The notes: generated from the sequence alone by a model not told the origin. 32,239 nt of DNA from an uncultured Lachnospiraceae bacterium (GCA_947174505.1 CAMWJF010000048.1:1-32239), one strand, 5' to 3'; counted from the stretch's first letter, positions 1-7,892 are shown. Translations and numbers: made by a program.

Positions 1-54
1 GTAGAACAGTGGTCTCCAAAACCATCGATGTGGGTTCGATTCCTACTGCCCCTG
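1..54 (+). tRNA. tRNA-Trp (CCA), 3' part only
   Basis: The window opens inside a tRNA. The anticodon stem GTGGT (9-13) pairs with ACCAT (21-25) around a 7-base loop CTCCAAA, which places anticodon CCA at 16-18 (tryptophan). The T stem GTGGG (30-34) pairs with CCTAC (42-46) around loop TTCGATT. The 3' acceptor strand TGCCCCT (47-53) is followed by discriminator G54. No CCA tail is encoded. The 5' acceptor strand and most of the D arm are outside the window. Confidence 0.93.
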
Positions 55-61
55 TTTTCAG

Positions 62-93
62 ACCCGTGAGTCACCGCTCGCGGGTTTTCTTTT
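62..93 (+). terminator. Rho-independent terminator of the tRNA
   Basis: ACCCGTGAG (62-70) pairs with CTCGCGGGT (77-85) over 9 positions including one G-T wobble, with a 6-base loop, directly followed by TTTTCTTTT. This is a standard intrinsic terminator and ends the tRNA transcript before the lipoprotein gene. Confidence 0.85.
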
Positions 94-179
94 ATGCGCA
101 CACCCGCATTTGGAATACATATAAATGATTGTCGCGATTTACAAACACAGGAGCCCGCCGCTCCGGAAAGAGGATTCCC

Positions 180-800
180 ATGAAAAAAATCACTGCTCTC
201 CTTATCCTGACTTTTTCCCTCACGTTTCTTCTCAGCGCCTGCGGAGAAGAAAAACCTCTCCTGACCGCCACCGACTACGATCTGGATGCGGAGACGGCGC
301 AGACAATCCGCGGCGTGAAAATCGGCGACAGCCCGGAAACTTTTCTGGCTGCCTACGAGGATTATGATATCCTCTCCAGTGTGGACGGCAGCGACTATCA
401 GTTCCTTCCCCCGGAGGAAATTCCCTTTGACAAAGTCCTGACTACAATCCTGCCCTCCTTCTTTGTGGACGGTACAGCCGTGGAAATCGACAGCTTCTGC
501 GAAAATAACGGTATCGAAGAGGATACGCTTCTTACGTTTTTGACCGATGAAGCATATCTGGAGCATCACGCCGTCGTCTATCAGTATCTGGTTTTTGAAT
601 GGGAGAACGGCGTAATCAAGGACATCCGCTCCGAATCCATGGATTACAATAAGGACGGCTCCTACTATAACAGTTCAGCCCTCGGCTTTCCTGTTATAGA
701 ATCTGCCCATTCCAAGTCGCCTACGGCGAGGGCAGATTCCCACTTGACTAAATTTACACATTCTTACGGACTTTGCAGCAAGTGCAAAGTCCTGAACTGA
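180..800 (+). CDS. Putative lipoprotein of unknown function
   Basis: This 206-aa protein starts with a classic lipoprotein signal: MKK, a hydrophobic stretch, then the lipobox LLSAC with the lipidated Cys near residue 21, so it should sit on the outer face of the membrane. The start at 180 is chosen because AAAGAGG lies 6 bases upstream and the signal peptide begins exactly there; the frame is open to 129, but that extension would bury the signal. The mature part is acidic (for example GEEKP, DYDLDAETAQ) and I recognise no family. The last 35 or so residues are encoded by two perfect hairpins (699-739 and 768-792) and look unlike the rest, which suggests a repeat replaced or extended the original C-terminus. 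It is the only protein gene on the plus strand and converges with the ABC exporter gene. Confidence 0.8.
   Translation: MKKITALLILTFSLTFLLSACGEEKPLLTATDYDLDAETAQTIRGVKIGDSPETFLAAYEDYDILSSVDGSDYQFLPPEEIPFDKVLTTILPSFFVDGTAVEIDSFCENNGIEEDTLLTFLTDEAYLEHHAVVYQYLVFEWENGVIKDIRSESMDYNKDGSYYNSSALGFPVIESAHSKSPTARADSHLTKFTHSYGLCSKCKVLN
699..739. repeat. Hairpin repeat at the 3' end of the lipoprotein gene
   Basis: GAATCTGCCC (699-708) and GGGCAGATTC (730-739) are perfect 10-base inverted repeats. Inside them TCGCC (717-721) pairs with GGCGA (725-729) over a TAC loop, leaving an 8-base bulge on one side. The outer stem, one-sided bulge and inner stem recall the other intergenic hairpins in this window. 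There is no T-run, so it is not a typical terminator. Confidence 0.7.
768..792. repeat. Perfect 10-bp hairpin between convergent genes
   Basis: GGACTTTGCA (768-777) pairs perfectly with TGCAAAGTCC (783-792) around a 5-base loop. It lies at the meeting point of the lipoprotein gene and the ABC exporter gene and may end or stabilise transcripts from either side, although neither side has a T-tract. Confidence 0.6.
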
Positions 801-812
801 ACTACACTGCAA

Positions 813-2549
813 CTACACCGCGAACTGACTCTCATACAATCCGGCGTAAAATCCCTTCTTCTCAAGCAGCGTCTCATGATTTCCCTGCTCGATGATATTC
901 CCGTCCTTCATAACCAGAATCACATCCGCCTCCCGGATGGTAGAGAGCCTGTGCGCCACGATAAAGCTGGTTCTTCCCTGCATCATAGTGGCGAAAGCCT
1001 TCTGGATCCGGATTTCCGTGCGCGTATCTATGGAGGAGGTCGCCTCGTCCAGAATCAGCATGGGCGGCAGGCAGAGCATGACTCTTGTAATACACAGCAG
1101 CTGCTTCTGTCCCTGGGAAAGGCTGCCGCCGTCCTCCCCGATCACCGTATCATACCCCTTGGAAAGTCTCTTGATGAAGCTGTGGGCATGGGACGCTTTC
1201 GCGGCGGCAATGACCTCCTCCTCTGTGGCGTCGGGCTTGCCCATCACAATATTGTCACGGATCGTCCCGGCTTTTAACCATGTCTCCTGCAATACCATAC
1301 CGTAATTTTCACGCAGGCTCCTTCTCGTCACTTCACGGATATCCGCGCCGTCCACGCAGATTTTTCCCCCATCCACATCATAAAACCGCATCAGCAGATT
1401 GATTACCGTCGTCTTACCGCAGCCCGTAGGCCCGACGATCGCCACCCTCTGTCCCGGCTTCACCGCCAGATTCAGATCCGTAATCAGCTTCTTATCCGGC
1501 ACATAGGAAAAGTCCACATGGGAAAGCTCCACACGCCCCTCCACACACTTAAGCGTCTTTGCATTCGCCGGCTCCGGCGTCTGGGGCTCTTCCTCGATCA
1601 GGGCAAAGATCCGCGCCGCGCAGGCCAGCGCATTCTGCAGTTCCGTAACCACGCCGGAAATTTCATTGAACGGCTTCGTATACTGGTTCGCATAGGAGAG
1701 AAAGCAGGACAACTGCCCCACGCTGATCCCTCCGTGAACGGCATAGACCGCGCCGACAACCGCTACGCCCGCATACACCAGATTATTGACAAACCGGGTG
1801 GAGGGATTCGTTAAGGAGGAGAAGAAGATCGCCCGCAGGGAACAGTCCTGTAATCTGCCGTTGATCTCGTCAAACTGTTCCAGCGCCTCATCCTCATGGG
1901 AAAAGGCCTGCACCACTTTCTGGTTCCCCACCATCTCCTCGATCAGCGCCGTCTGCTCGCCCCTTGTCTCCGACTGTAAATGGAACATAGTAAAGGTTTT
2001 CTTTGCGATGAAGCCCGCGACAAAAAACGACAACGGTGTCACCAGAACGACGACGCCCGTGACGGCCACATTGACACTGAGCATAAACCCTAACGTCCCA
2101 AGAATCGTAATAACCCCGGTAAAAAACTGGGTAAAGCCCATCAGCAGGCCGTCCGCAAACTGATCCACATCCGCAATCACCCGGCTCACCACCTCGCCGT
2201 AGGAATGCGCGTCAATATACTTCAACGGAAGAATCTCTATCCTGCGGAAGGCCTCGTTGCGGATATCCTGCACGATACGGTAGGTCATTTTATTGTTGCA
2301 TACATTCATAATCCACTGGGCTGCCCCGGTGGCCGCGGCAATCACTGCCATCTGCTTCAGAACCGAGAACACACCGTCAAAATCCACCTGTCCCGCACCG
2401 AGCACAAGATCAATGACCCTGCCAGTCAATATTGGGAAGTACAGGGTCAGCGCTACCGTCACGGTCGCCATCACGATGGATGCCACCAGATACAGCCAGT
2501 ATTTTTTTATATAATGTAAAACCCTGCTGAATGTCTCCTTCTGTCCCAT
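813..2549 (-). CDS. ABC exporter half-transporter, catalytically competent subunit
   Basis: This 578-aa protein has an N-terminal six-helix export-type membrane domain (about residues 15-315) and a C-terminal nucleotide-binding domain. Visible motifs are Walker A GPTGCGKTT (373-381), signature LSQGQ (477-481), Walker B LILDE with the catalytic Glu at 502, and the H-loop His in IVAHR at 533. These are intact except that the signature is LSQGQ rather than LSGGQ. Its partner, encoded just upstream, has a degenerate Walker B and H-loop but a perfect LSGGQ. Together they fit a heterodimeric exporter with one active and one degenerate ATP site. The substrate cannot be told; drugs, lipids or peptides are usual for this class. 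No clear ribosome binding site decides the start, but the predicted N-terminus (MGQKETFSRVLHYIKKY) is normal for the family. Confidence 0.93.
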   Translation of the reverse strand: MGQKETFSRVLHYIKKYWLYLVASIVMATVTVALTLYFPILTGRVIDLVLGAGQVDFDGVFSVLKQMAVIAAATGAAQWIMNVCNNKMTYRIVQDIRNEAFRRIEILPLKYIDAHSYGEVVSRVIADVDQFADGLLMGFTQFFTGVITILGTLGFMLSVNVAVTGVVVLVTPLSFFVAGFIAKKTFTMFHLQSETRGEQTALIEEMVGNQKVVQAFSHEDEALEQFDEINGRLQDCSLRAIFFSSLTNPSTRFVNNLVYAGVAVVGAVYAVHGGISVGQLSCFLSYANQYTKPFNEISGVVTELQNALACAARIFALIEEEPQTPEPANAKTLKCVEGRVELSHVDFSYVPDKKLITDLNLAVKPGQRVAIVGPTGCGKTTVINLLMRFYDVDGGKICVDGADIREVTRRSLRENYGMVLQETWLKAGTIRDNIVMGKPDATEEEVIAAAKASHAHSFIKRLSKGYDTVIGEDGGSLSQGQKQLLCITRVMLCLPPMLILDEATSSIDTRTEIRIQKAFATMMQGRTSFIVAHRLSTIREADVILVMKDGNIIEQGNHETLLEKKGFYAGLYESQFAV

Positions 2550-2598
2550 CTTACCCTCCTATATATTACAAGTTCGTTCCTGCGATCACGATAACCTG

Positions 2599-2776
2599 CA
2601 GTTCGATCCTCCGCGGCCAATAGGATACATTTGTCACAAGGACCGTTGGAAAACGCCGGTACTTAGCGAAGTATTTTTGAGCTTAGTACCGCTGCGTTTG
2701 GAATCGAGCGAAAGCGCGTCCGCAGGACAAATGTATCCTGTTGGCCACACATGTTCTGTCAGCCACGATCGAACTG
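2599..2776. repeat. MITE-like inverted-repeat element between the ABC genes
   Basis: Nested inverted repeats fill this spacer. The outer arms are CAGTTCGATC (2599-2608) and GATCGAACTG (2767-2776). Inside are 21-base arms at 2615-2635 and 2726-2746 with a single mismatch, and a central hairpin pairs AAACGC (2651-2656) with GCGTTT (2694-2699) and GGTACTTAG (2658-2666) with CTTAGTACC (2682-2690), with one T-T mismatch. The whole could fold as a single long cruciform or hairpin. No ORF or transposase is present. The right outer arm is also the end of the upstream ABC gene (codons Q-F-D-R), so that arm may be host sequence rather than part of the element. Confidence 0.75.
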
Positions 2777-4594
2777 TGAATAATAAATCTCCTGATAGAC
2801 CCCGCAGTCCGCCAGCAGCTCCTCATGCGTGCCGCACCCTGCCATCTCACCGTCCTCCAGCACAATGATCTGGTCTGCGTGCTGAATGGAGGAAGCCCTC
2901 TGGGATACGATAAACACCGTTGTCTCCCGGGGCAGCTCCTTAAGCGCCCTGCGCAGCGCCGCATCTGTGGCATAGTCCAATGCCGACGCGCTGTCGTCCA
3001 AAATCAATATTTCCGGCTTCGCCACAAGAGCCCTCGCGATGGTCAGCCTCTGCCTCTGTCCGCCAGAAAGATTGCGCCCCTCCTGCGCCACGGGAGCGTC
3101 CAGACGTCCTTCTTTCGTCTCCACAAACTCCCCAGCCTGCGCAAGCCGCAGCGCCTCCCACAATTCCTCATCCGTGGCGGCTCCGTTTCCCCACAACAGG
3201 TTATCACGGATCGTTCCCCTAAAAAGCACCGCCTTCTGTAAAACAATACCTACCTTCTGTCTCAGTTCTTCCATTCCGTAGGTTTTCACATCCCGTCCGT
3301 CCACCCGCACCGTCCCTGCCGTGGCGTCATAAAACCGTGGGATCATATTCACCAGAGAAGACTTGCCCGAACCCGTGCCGCCTATGATGCCGACAGTTTG
3401 CCCCCTCGGCACCTGTATATGGATATCGCTCAGGGATTCCGCGCCCGCTCCCCCGTAAGTCAGATGTACATGGTCGAATTCCACGGCAAAATCCACACCT
3501 GTGTCTGCTCTATTCTTCCCCGCAGAATTGTCCGTCCCGAAAGCCGTACCGTTTCCTGCCGCCGAACCGTCGACCGCTGTCAGATGTTTCCTTTCCGCCG
3601 TCTCCTCTGCCGGCACACCGCCGTTCAAAGCCGCGTCCTGCCACCGCATGGAGGACTCCACCTCGAAAACCGCCTCGATCCGGTTTGCACAGGCAAGCGC
3701 TTTGGTAATCGTAATAATCAGATTTGCCAGCTTAATCAGCTCCACCAGAATCTGGGACATGTAGTTGACCAGCGCCACCACCTCGCCCTGGCTAATGCTG
3801 CCATTGTCCACGCGCACCGCGCCCGTATAGAGCAGAAGAATGGTAGCCGCATTGATGATAATGTATGTGACCGGATTGGTCAAAGCAGAAATTCGTCCCA
3901 CGACGAGCTGGAGATGCGTGAGAAATCCGTTTCTCTCCTCAAACCGCTCTGTCTCCTCTTCCTCCTTGTGAAAGGCACGAATCACCCGCGCGCCCGTCAG
4001 GTTTTCCCTTGTCGCGGAAAGCACCGCGTCCAGCCCCGCCTGCACCTTCTTGTACATAGGCATGGTAAGGGCCATAATCCCGAAAACCACAACCGCAAGA
4101 AGGGGAATCGTCACCACGAAAATCAGGGCCGCCTTCACGTCGATGGTAAAAGCCATAACCATCGCGCCGAACACAATAAAGGGTGAGCGCAGAAACAGGC
4201 GCAGCACCATATTGACGCCGTTCTGTACCTGATTCACGTCAGAAGTCATGCGGGTAATCAGGGTCGACGTCCCCAGCGTGTCAATCTCTGTAAAGGAGAG
4301 GCTCTGGATATGATCAAACAGCGCATGTTTTAACCCGGTGGAAAAGCCCACCGCCGCCTTGGCCGCAAAATACTGCGCCGTGATGGAGCAGAGCAGCCCG
4401 ATCAGCCCAAGCGCCACCAGAATAAGCCCCATTTTCAAGACATACCCCGTATCCGCCTGCCCGATGCCCCGGTCAATAATGGCCGCCATCACAAGGGGTA
4501 CAAACAGCTCAAAGGTAGCCTCCAGCATTTTAAAGAGCGGCGCGAAAACCGTCTCCTTCTTGTAATCCTTCAGATAAATAAACAGTTTTTTCAT
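2759..4594 (-). CDS. ABC exporter half-transporter, subunit with degenerate ATP site
   Basis: This 611-aa export-type ABC protein has a membrane domain at about residues 10-305 and a nucleotide-binding domain at about 370-600. Walker A is GGTGSGKSS (405-413) and the signature is a perfect LSGGQ (509-513). The Walker B catalytic Glu is replaced by Asp (LILDDSAS) and the H-loop His by Gln (IVSQR). These changes are known from the non-hydrolysing site of TM287/288-like heterodimers and match the intact Walker B and H-loop of the next gene. The linker between the two domains carries an unusual Gly/Ala/Asp-rich insertion (about residues 316-365). The start is ATG 4594; an upstream in-frame GTG at 4618 adds 8 residues and cannot be excluded. 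It starts 59 bases after the LCP gene, so the three may be cotranscribed. Confidence 0.92.
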   Translation of the reverse strand: MKKLFIYLKDYKKETVFAPLFKMLEATFELFVPLVMAAIIDRGIGQADTGYVLKMGLILVALGLIGLLCSITAQYFAAKAAVGFSTGLKHALFDHIQSLSFTEIDTLGTSTLITRMTSDVNQVQNGVNMVLRLFLRSPFIVFGAMVMAFTIDVKAALIFVVTIPLLAVVVFGIMALTMPMYKKVQAGLDAVLSATRENLTGARVIRAFHKEEEETERFEERNGFLTHLQLVVGRISALTNPVTYIIINAATILLLYTGAVRVDNGSISQGEVVALVNYMSQILVELIKLANLIITITKALACANRIEAVFEVESSMRWQDAALNGGVPAEETAERKHLTAVDGSAAGNGTAFGTDNSAGKNRADTGVDFAVEFDHVHLTYGGAGAESLSDIHIQVPRGQTVGIIGGTGSGKSSLVNMIPRFYDATAGTVRVDGRDVKTYGMEELRQKVGIVLQKAVLFRGTIRDNLLWGNGAATDEELWEALRLAQAGEFVETKEGRLDAPVAQEGRNLSGGQRQRLTIARALVAKPEILILDDSASALDYATDAALRRALKELPRETTVFIVSQRASSIQHADQIIVLEDGEMAGCGTHEELLADCGVYQEIYYSQFDRG

Positions 4595-4623
4595 AGTAAC
4601 CGTATGCCCTCTCCGCACACAGA

Positions 4624-4648
4624 CAGCAGTCCCACCTGTGAACTGCTG
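4624..4648 (-). repeat. Intergenic hairpin between LCP and ABC genes
   Basis: CAGCAGT (4624-4630) and ACTGCTG (4642-4648) form a perfect 7-bp stem with an 11-base loop, just after the LCP stop codon. It lacks a T-run on the coding strand and is more likely an RNA-stability or attenuating structure than a full terminator. Confidence 0.45.
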
Positions 4649-4653
4649 CCCCG

Positions 4654-5739
4654 TTATTGTATAAACTCACTGGTCTGTTCTATGATTTCCCCATTGATCC
4701 GCTGCACCTGGGATGAGGGCCTGTAGCTTTCCTCAGGATATAAAATCTGATGGAGCTGTCTCACATTCTCCTCCAGATCAACCGGGATCACACAACTTCC
4801 CTTGCTTCCCACATTGGCCCCGGCTCTGCCCCCCTCAAAGGGAAATCCGTCGCTGGCCGTCATATTGTAACCCGCCACACTTCCCAGCACGCTCAGAATC
4901 TCATTCACATTCAGAGAAGTTTCCACCTGCGGCAGAACAGCGTTAACCATATCAGTCAATGTACTGACAGACGCACCGCCCGCCTTGTCCATCATAGCGC
5001 TGATCACATCTCTCTGCCTCTCCGCCCGCCTGAAATCATCTCCCCTTGTGTAACGGATCCGGCAGTAGGCCGTGGCCTGCATCCCATTCAAAAGCTGCCT
5101 GCCGCTCTGCGTAACCGGCGTATAGTCCACGCCCAGCTCCTCCGCCATACAGAGCTGGTAATTATTCAGATGGGAAATCTCCGAGTCCGTAATCTCGATC
5201 TCCACGCCGCCCAGCGCATCCACCGCGTCGATCAGCCCTGAAAAGCCGATGGTCACATAATCCGTGATATCCAGATCCAGATTCATGTTGAGCATATTGA
5301 TCGCCTGCTCCGGCCCGCCCTGCGCATAGGCTGTATTACATTTGTTGTAAGAATCGTTACTCAGATTCAGATAGGTATCCCGGAACACGGAAATCAGCCT
5401 GATTTCCTGTGTATCCTGGTTAATACTGGCAATCATAATGGTGTCGCTCCTGGTGCCTCTCCCCAGCTCGCCGTCTCTGGCGTCCACACCGAAGAGCGCA
5501 ATGTTGCGGTACCCTTTTTTCTTTTCCTCCTTCTTCGTTTCCGTCTGCTGCACATCGGTTGTCTTTTTCCTGACGATCTCCTCATTCATGCGGATATTTT
5601 CCTCGTCAATATCCTTGTGGTTTACCTCACTTGTCATCGTGACCACCACATACATGACACCGATAGCGATAACCAGAACACAGATTTCCACGATCAGAAG
5701 AGGTATGCTGCCCCGAAAGCCGTGCTTTCTCTTATCCAT
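4654..5739 (-). CDS. LytR-CpsA-Psr (LCP) family wall-polymer ligase
   Basis: This 361-aa protein has a short basic N-terminus, one transmembrane helix (about residues 12-34), a charged Lys/Glu linker and an extracellular LCP domain. LCP signatures are visible: LFGVDARDGELGRGTRSDT (about 82-100), with Arg and Asp residues that in the family bind the polyprenyl-pyrophosphate and metal, then SVFRDTY, and later the DDFRRAERQRDV motif. The family transfers teichoic acids or capsule-like polymers from lipid carriers to peptidoglycan. I start it at ATG 5739, which has AAGGAG six to seven bases upstream. The frame is open to 5877, but that extra 46-residue part is translated from a dispersed hairpin repeat and is very unlikely to be protein. 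A candidate promoter lies at 5868-5896. Confidence 0.92.
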   Translation of the reverse strand: MDKRKHGFRGSIPLLIVEICVLVIAIGVMYVVVTMTSEVNHKDIDEENIRMNEEIVRKKTTDVQQTETKKEEKKKGYRNIALFGVDARDGELGRGTRSDTIMIASINQDTQEIRLISVFRDTYLNLSNDSYNKCNTAYAQGGPEQAINMLNMNLDLDITDYVTIGFSGLIDAVDALGGVEIEITDSEISHLNNYQLCMAEELGVDYTPVTQSGRQLLNGMQATAYCRIRYTRGDDFRRAERQRDVISAMMDKAGGASVSTLTDMVNAVLPQVETSLNVNEILSVLGSVAGYNMTASDGFPFEGGRAGANVGSKGSCVIPVDLEENVRQLHQILYPEESYRPSSQVQRINGEIIEQTSEFIQ

Positions 5740-5780
5740 ACTGACTCCTTTGTCAGAACTTTTCTTCCTTTTGTACGAAA

Positions 5781-5860
5781 TCGCCGCCTGACGGCGAAGA
5801 TGCAGAGAATGCGCCGCATTCTCCTTTCGCAATTTTCCGTAGCCATAAAATAAGAATAAC
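5781..5860 (-). repeat. Dispersed leader repeat upstream of the LCP gene
   Basis: This block contains two hairpins: TCGCCG (5781-5786) with CGGCGA (5792-5797), and GAGAATGC (5805-5812) with GCATTCTC (5816-5823). Read on the minus strand they are preceded by ATTTTAT and GAAAATTGCGA, the same order as in the radA leader at 7278-7345. It lies in the 5' leader of the LCP transcript. Confidence 0.65.
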
Positions 5861-5867
5861 CTCGGAT

Positions 5868-5896
5868 ATCGTATCACATAAGCGGCGCTAAATCAA
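5868..5896 (-). promoter_or_regulatory. Candidate promoter of the LCP-ABC unit
   Basis: On the minus strand TTGATT (5891-5896) and TACGAT (5868-5873) are separated by exactly 17 bases, and TGA directly precedes the -10, giving an extended -10. It overlaps the end of radA. The match is moderate and was judged by eye. Confidence 0.45.
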
Positions 5897-7255
5897 GTCA
5901 ATGGCGTCCCGCACCGTCTTAACGCCGATAATCTGAAGCCCCTCTTTTATCCTGATCTGCCCCGCATTGACCGCCGGGAGAACACAAGTGGTAAATCCCA
6001 GCTTTGCGGCCTCCGCCACCCGCTGGGAAGCCTGCGAAACGCCCCGCACTTCCCCGCTCAGCCCGATTTCACCGAAAACAATCGTCCGGTCGTCAATCGC
6101 CCGGTTCTTAAAACTGGAAGCCGCCGCCATGGCAACCCCCAGATCAATGGCCGGCTCCACGATCCGCATGCCGCCCGCCAGATTCACATAAGCGTCGCAG
6201 TCCGACATCTGCAGATTCAGCCGCTTCTCCAAAACCGCCATCAGGAGATTTAATCTGTTAAAATCCATACCCGTAGCCTGCCTTCTCGGTATGCCGAAAT
6301 TGCTGTGACAGACCAACGCCTGTATTTCCAGTAAAATCGGTCTGGTTCCTTCCATCGAGCAGGACACCACGGAGCCGCTGGCCCCCTCGGGCTTGCCGCT
6401 CAACATAAACTCGGAAGCGTTCTCCACTTCCGCAAGCCCCTCCTCCCTCATCTCAAAAACGCCGATCTCGTTCGTGGAGCCGAAACGGTTTTTGACGCCC
6501 CGCAGAATTCGGTAGGAGGCATGTCTGTCCCCCTCGAAATAGAGAACCGTGTCCACCATATGCTCCAGGACCCTCGGCCCCGCCACCGTTCCCTCCTTCG
6601 TCACATGACCCACAATCAGGATGGAAATGCCCAGACCCTTGGCAAGCTGCATCAGCACATTGGTGGACTCCCTCACCTGAGAGACGCTGCCCGGCGCGGA
6701 AGAGATTTCTTCCCGGTACATCGTCTGGATGGAATCGATGACCGCCACCGCAGGCTGCTGTTTCCGTATGGTCTGTTCCACGGTTTCCAGATTTGTCTCA
6801 CACAGAAGGAGAAGCTGCTCCGAAAACTCCCCCAGCCTGTTGGCGCGCATCTTGATCTGCTGCAGGGATTCCTCGCCTGATATATAGAGGAGCTTACGGC
6901 CGTCCGCCGCCATATGCCTGCACACCTGCAGGAGCAGGGTGGATTTACCGATACCGGGATCGCCGCCCACCAGCGTGAGCGATCCGGGCACGATCCCCCC
7001 GCCAAGCACCCTGTCAAGCTCAGCGATATGCGTGGTCATGCGCTCTCCCTCCCGCAGATCCACCTGTCTCAGGCTGACCGGCTCCGCCGCCCTTTTCCCG
7101 GACGCACTCCCGCCTGCGCCGCCGCTTCCCCTTCCGGCTGCCGGCTCTTCCACCATGGTATTCCACTCCTTACAGCCGGGACACTGTCCCAGCCATTTGG
7201 AGGATTCATATCCGCAGCTCTGACAGAAAAACACGGTCGATTTTCCCTTTGCCAT
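5888..7255 (-). CDS. radA: DNA repair protein RadA
   Basis: This 455-aa protein has the full RadA layout. An N-terminal zinc finger has Cys 11, 14, 25 and 28. A RecA-like ATPase follows with Walker A GGDPGIGKST (97-106) and the family signature KNRFG (255-259), and the C-terminal part is the Lon-protease-like domain. RadA is a DnaB-like helicase that drives branch migration during recombinational repair. ATG 7255 has AAAGGA about 8 bases upstream. It lies downstream of clpC as in many Bacillota, with a 136-aa gene in between. A possible terminator (7356-7402) and a repeat-rich leader separate it from that gene, so it may have its own promoter. Confidence 0.96.
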   Translation of the reverse strand: MAKGKSTVFFCQSCGYESSKWLGQCPGCKEWNTMVEEPAAGRGSGGAGGSASGKRAAEPVSLRQVDLREGERMTTHIAELDRVLGGGIVPGSLTLVGGDPGIGKSTLLLQVCRHMAADGRKLLYISGEESLQQIKMRANRLGEFSEQLLLLCETNLETVEQTIRKQQPAVAVIDSIQTMYREEISSAPGSVSQVRESTNVLMQLAKGLGISILIVGHVTKEGTVAGPRVLEHMVDTVLYFEGDRHASYRILRGVKNRFGSTNEIGVFEMREEGLAEVENASEFMLSGKPEGASGSVVSCSMEGTRPILLEIQALVCHSNFGIPRRQATGMDFNRLNLLMAVLEKRLNLQMSDCDAYVNLAGGMRIVEPAIDLGVAMAAASSFKNRAIDDRTIVFGEIGLSGEVRGVSQASQRVAEAAKLGFTTCVLPAVNAGQIRIKEGLQIIGVKTVRDAIDLI

Positions 7256-7277
7256 TCCTGTTTCCTTTCTTTACACA

Positions 7278-7345
7278 AATCGAGCGCCCGCGCGCTCGAT
7301 TCAGAGAATGCTCCGCATTCTCCTTGAATGGTTTACGCTGTCGCA
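7278..7345 (-). repeat. Dispersed leader repeat upstream of radA
   Basis: AATCGAGCG (7278-7286) pairs with CGCTCGATT (7293-7301) and GAGAATGC (7304-7311) with GCATTCTC (7315-7322); minus-strand GAAAATTGCGA lies further upstream. The block shares its order and much of its sequence with the LCP leader repeat. An open reading frame running through it would extend the radA N-terminus, but the zinc-finger start at 7255 is clearly the real one. Confidence 0.65.
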
Positions 7346-7355
7346 ATTTTCTATA

Positions 7356-7402
7356 GAATAAAATGGGGGCAGCCAAACATGACATACACGTCAGCAACCC
7401 CC
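7356..7402 (-). terminator. Possible intrinsic terminator after the 136-aa gene
   Basis: On the minus strand GGGGG (7398-7402) pairs with CCCCC (7365-7369) and an inner TGAC/GTCA stem (80-83 and 90-93 of block 7300) caps it. ATTTTATTC follows. The stem is split by an internal loop and the T-tract is interrupted, so it may be partial or leaky. Confidence 0.4.
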
Positions 7403-7420
7403 AGATATCACGCCGACCGC

Positions 7421-7831
7421 CTACTTGACGATCTTTACTTCCACCGCTCCGACACTTGCAAGCTCCACACTGATGCTCAGCTTCCCGCTCAGGTTGGTCT
7501 TCATCTCTCCAACGTTCGCGCCGTTCACATACACCGTATAAACCGTATCTTCCTCCAGTCCCACCGTGATCTGCGCGTCCTCGTCGCCCTCCACCGTGAA
7601 GGTGAGGCCGTTCTCCGTCTCCTCGAAGCGGTTCACACTGGTGCCTGGCTCCGACTCATAGGCAAACATGCCGTTTTTCTCAAGCTTCGTCAGCTCCTTA
7701 AAGGTCTTTACCTTATAAAGATTACCGCCGTGCTCATAATCCTCCAGCTTTGCCTTTGCCGCCAGCTTGTGATTGCCGAAGCTGATCGTCCTGTCACTCT
7801 CTGCACGCAATAACTCCTCTACTACAGCCAT
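7421..7831 (-). CDS. Conserved small protein of unknown function between clpC and radA
   Basis: This 136-aa protein has no signal peptide or membrane helix. The N-terminal half (VVEELLRAESDRTISFGNHK, then a YKVKTFKELTKLEKNG stretch) is followed by a beta-rich C-terminal half with alternating polar and hydrophobic residues (AQITVGLEEDTVYTVYVNG, then LSGKLSISVEL), which suggests a small beta-sandwich. ATG 7831 has a perfect AGGAGG 8 bases upstream, so it is well translated. It starts 53 bases after clpC and is probably cotranscribed with it. I cannot give it a function; its position suggests a role in protein quality control or stress, which is only inference. Confidence 0.85.
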   Translation of the reverse strand: MAVVEELLRAESDRTISFGNHKLAAKAKLEDYEHGGNLYKVKTFKELTKLEKNGMFAYESEPGTSVNRFEETENGLTFTVEGDEDAQITVGLEEDTVYTVYVNGANVGEMKTNLSGKLSISVELASVGAVEVKIVK

Positions 7832-7871
7832 CGCTTTTTCCTCCTAATGTCTTTGGTTATTTTTATGCCGT

Positions 7872-7892
7872 CTGTGTAACATGCCTACACAG
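7872..7892 (-). repeat. Hairpin at the clpC stop codon
   Basis: CTGTGTA (7872-7878) and TACACAG (7886-7892) form a perfect 7-bp stem with a 7-base loop that includes the clpC stop codon. There is no T-run downstream, so it may modulate readthrough or mRNA stability. Confidence 0.45.

Noticed and set aside
5740..5877. N-terminal extension of the LCP protein by 46 residues
   Set aside because: It is translated from the dispersed hairpin repeat; ATG 5739 has a good ribosome binding site and fits the family start.
7872..7892. clpC terminator
   Set aside because: The stem is good but includes the stop codon and is not followed by a T-run; the next gene is only 53 bases away with a strong ribosome binding site.
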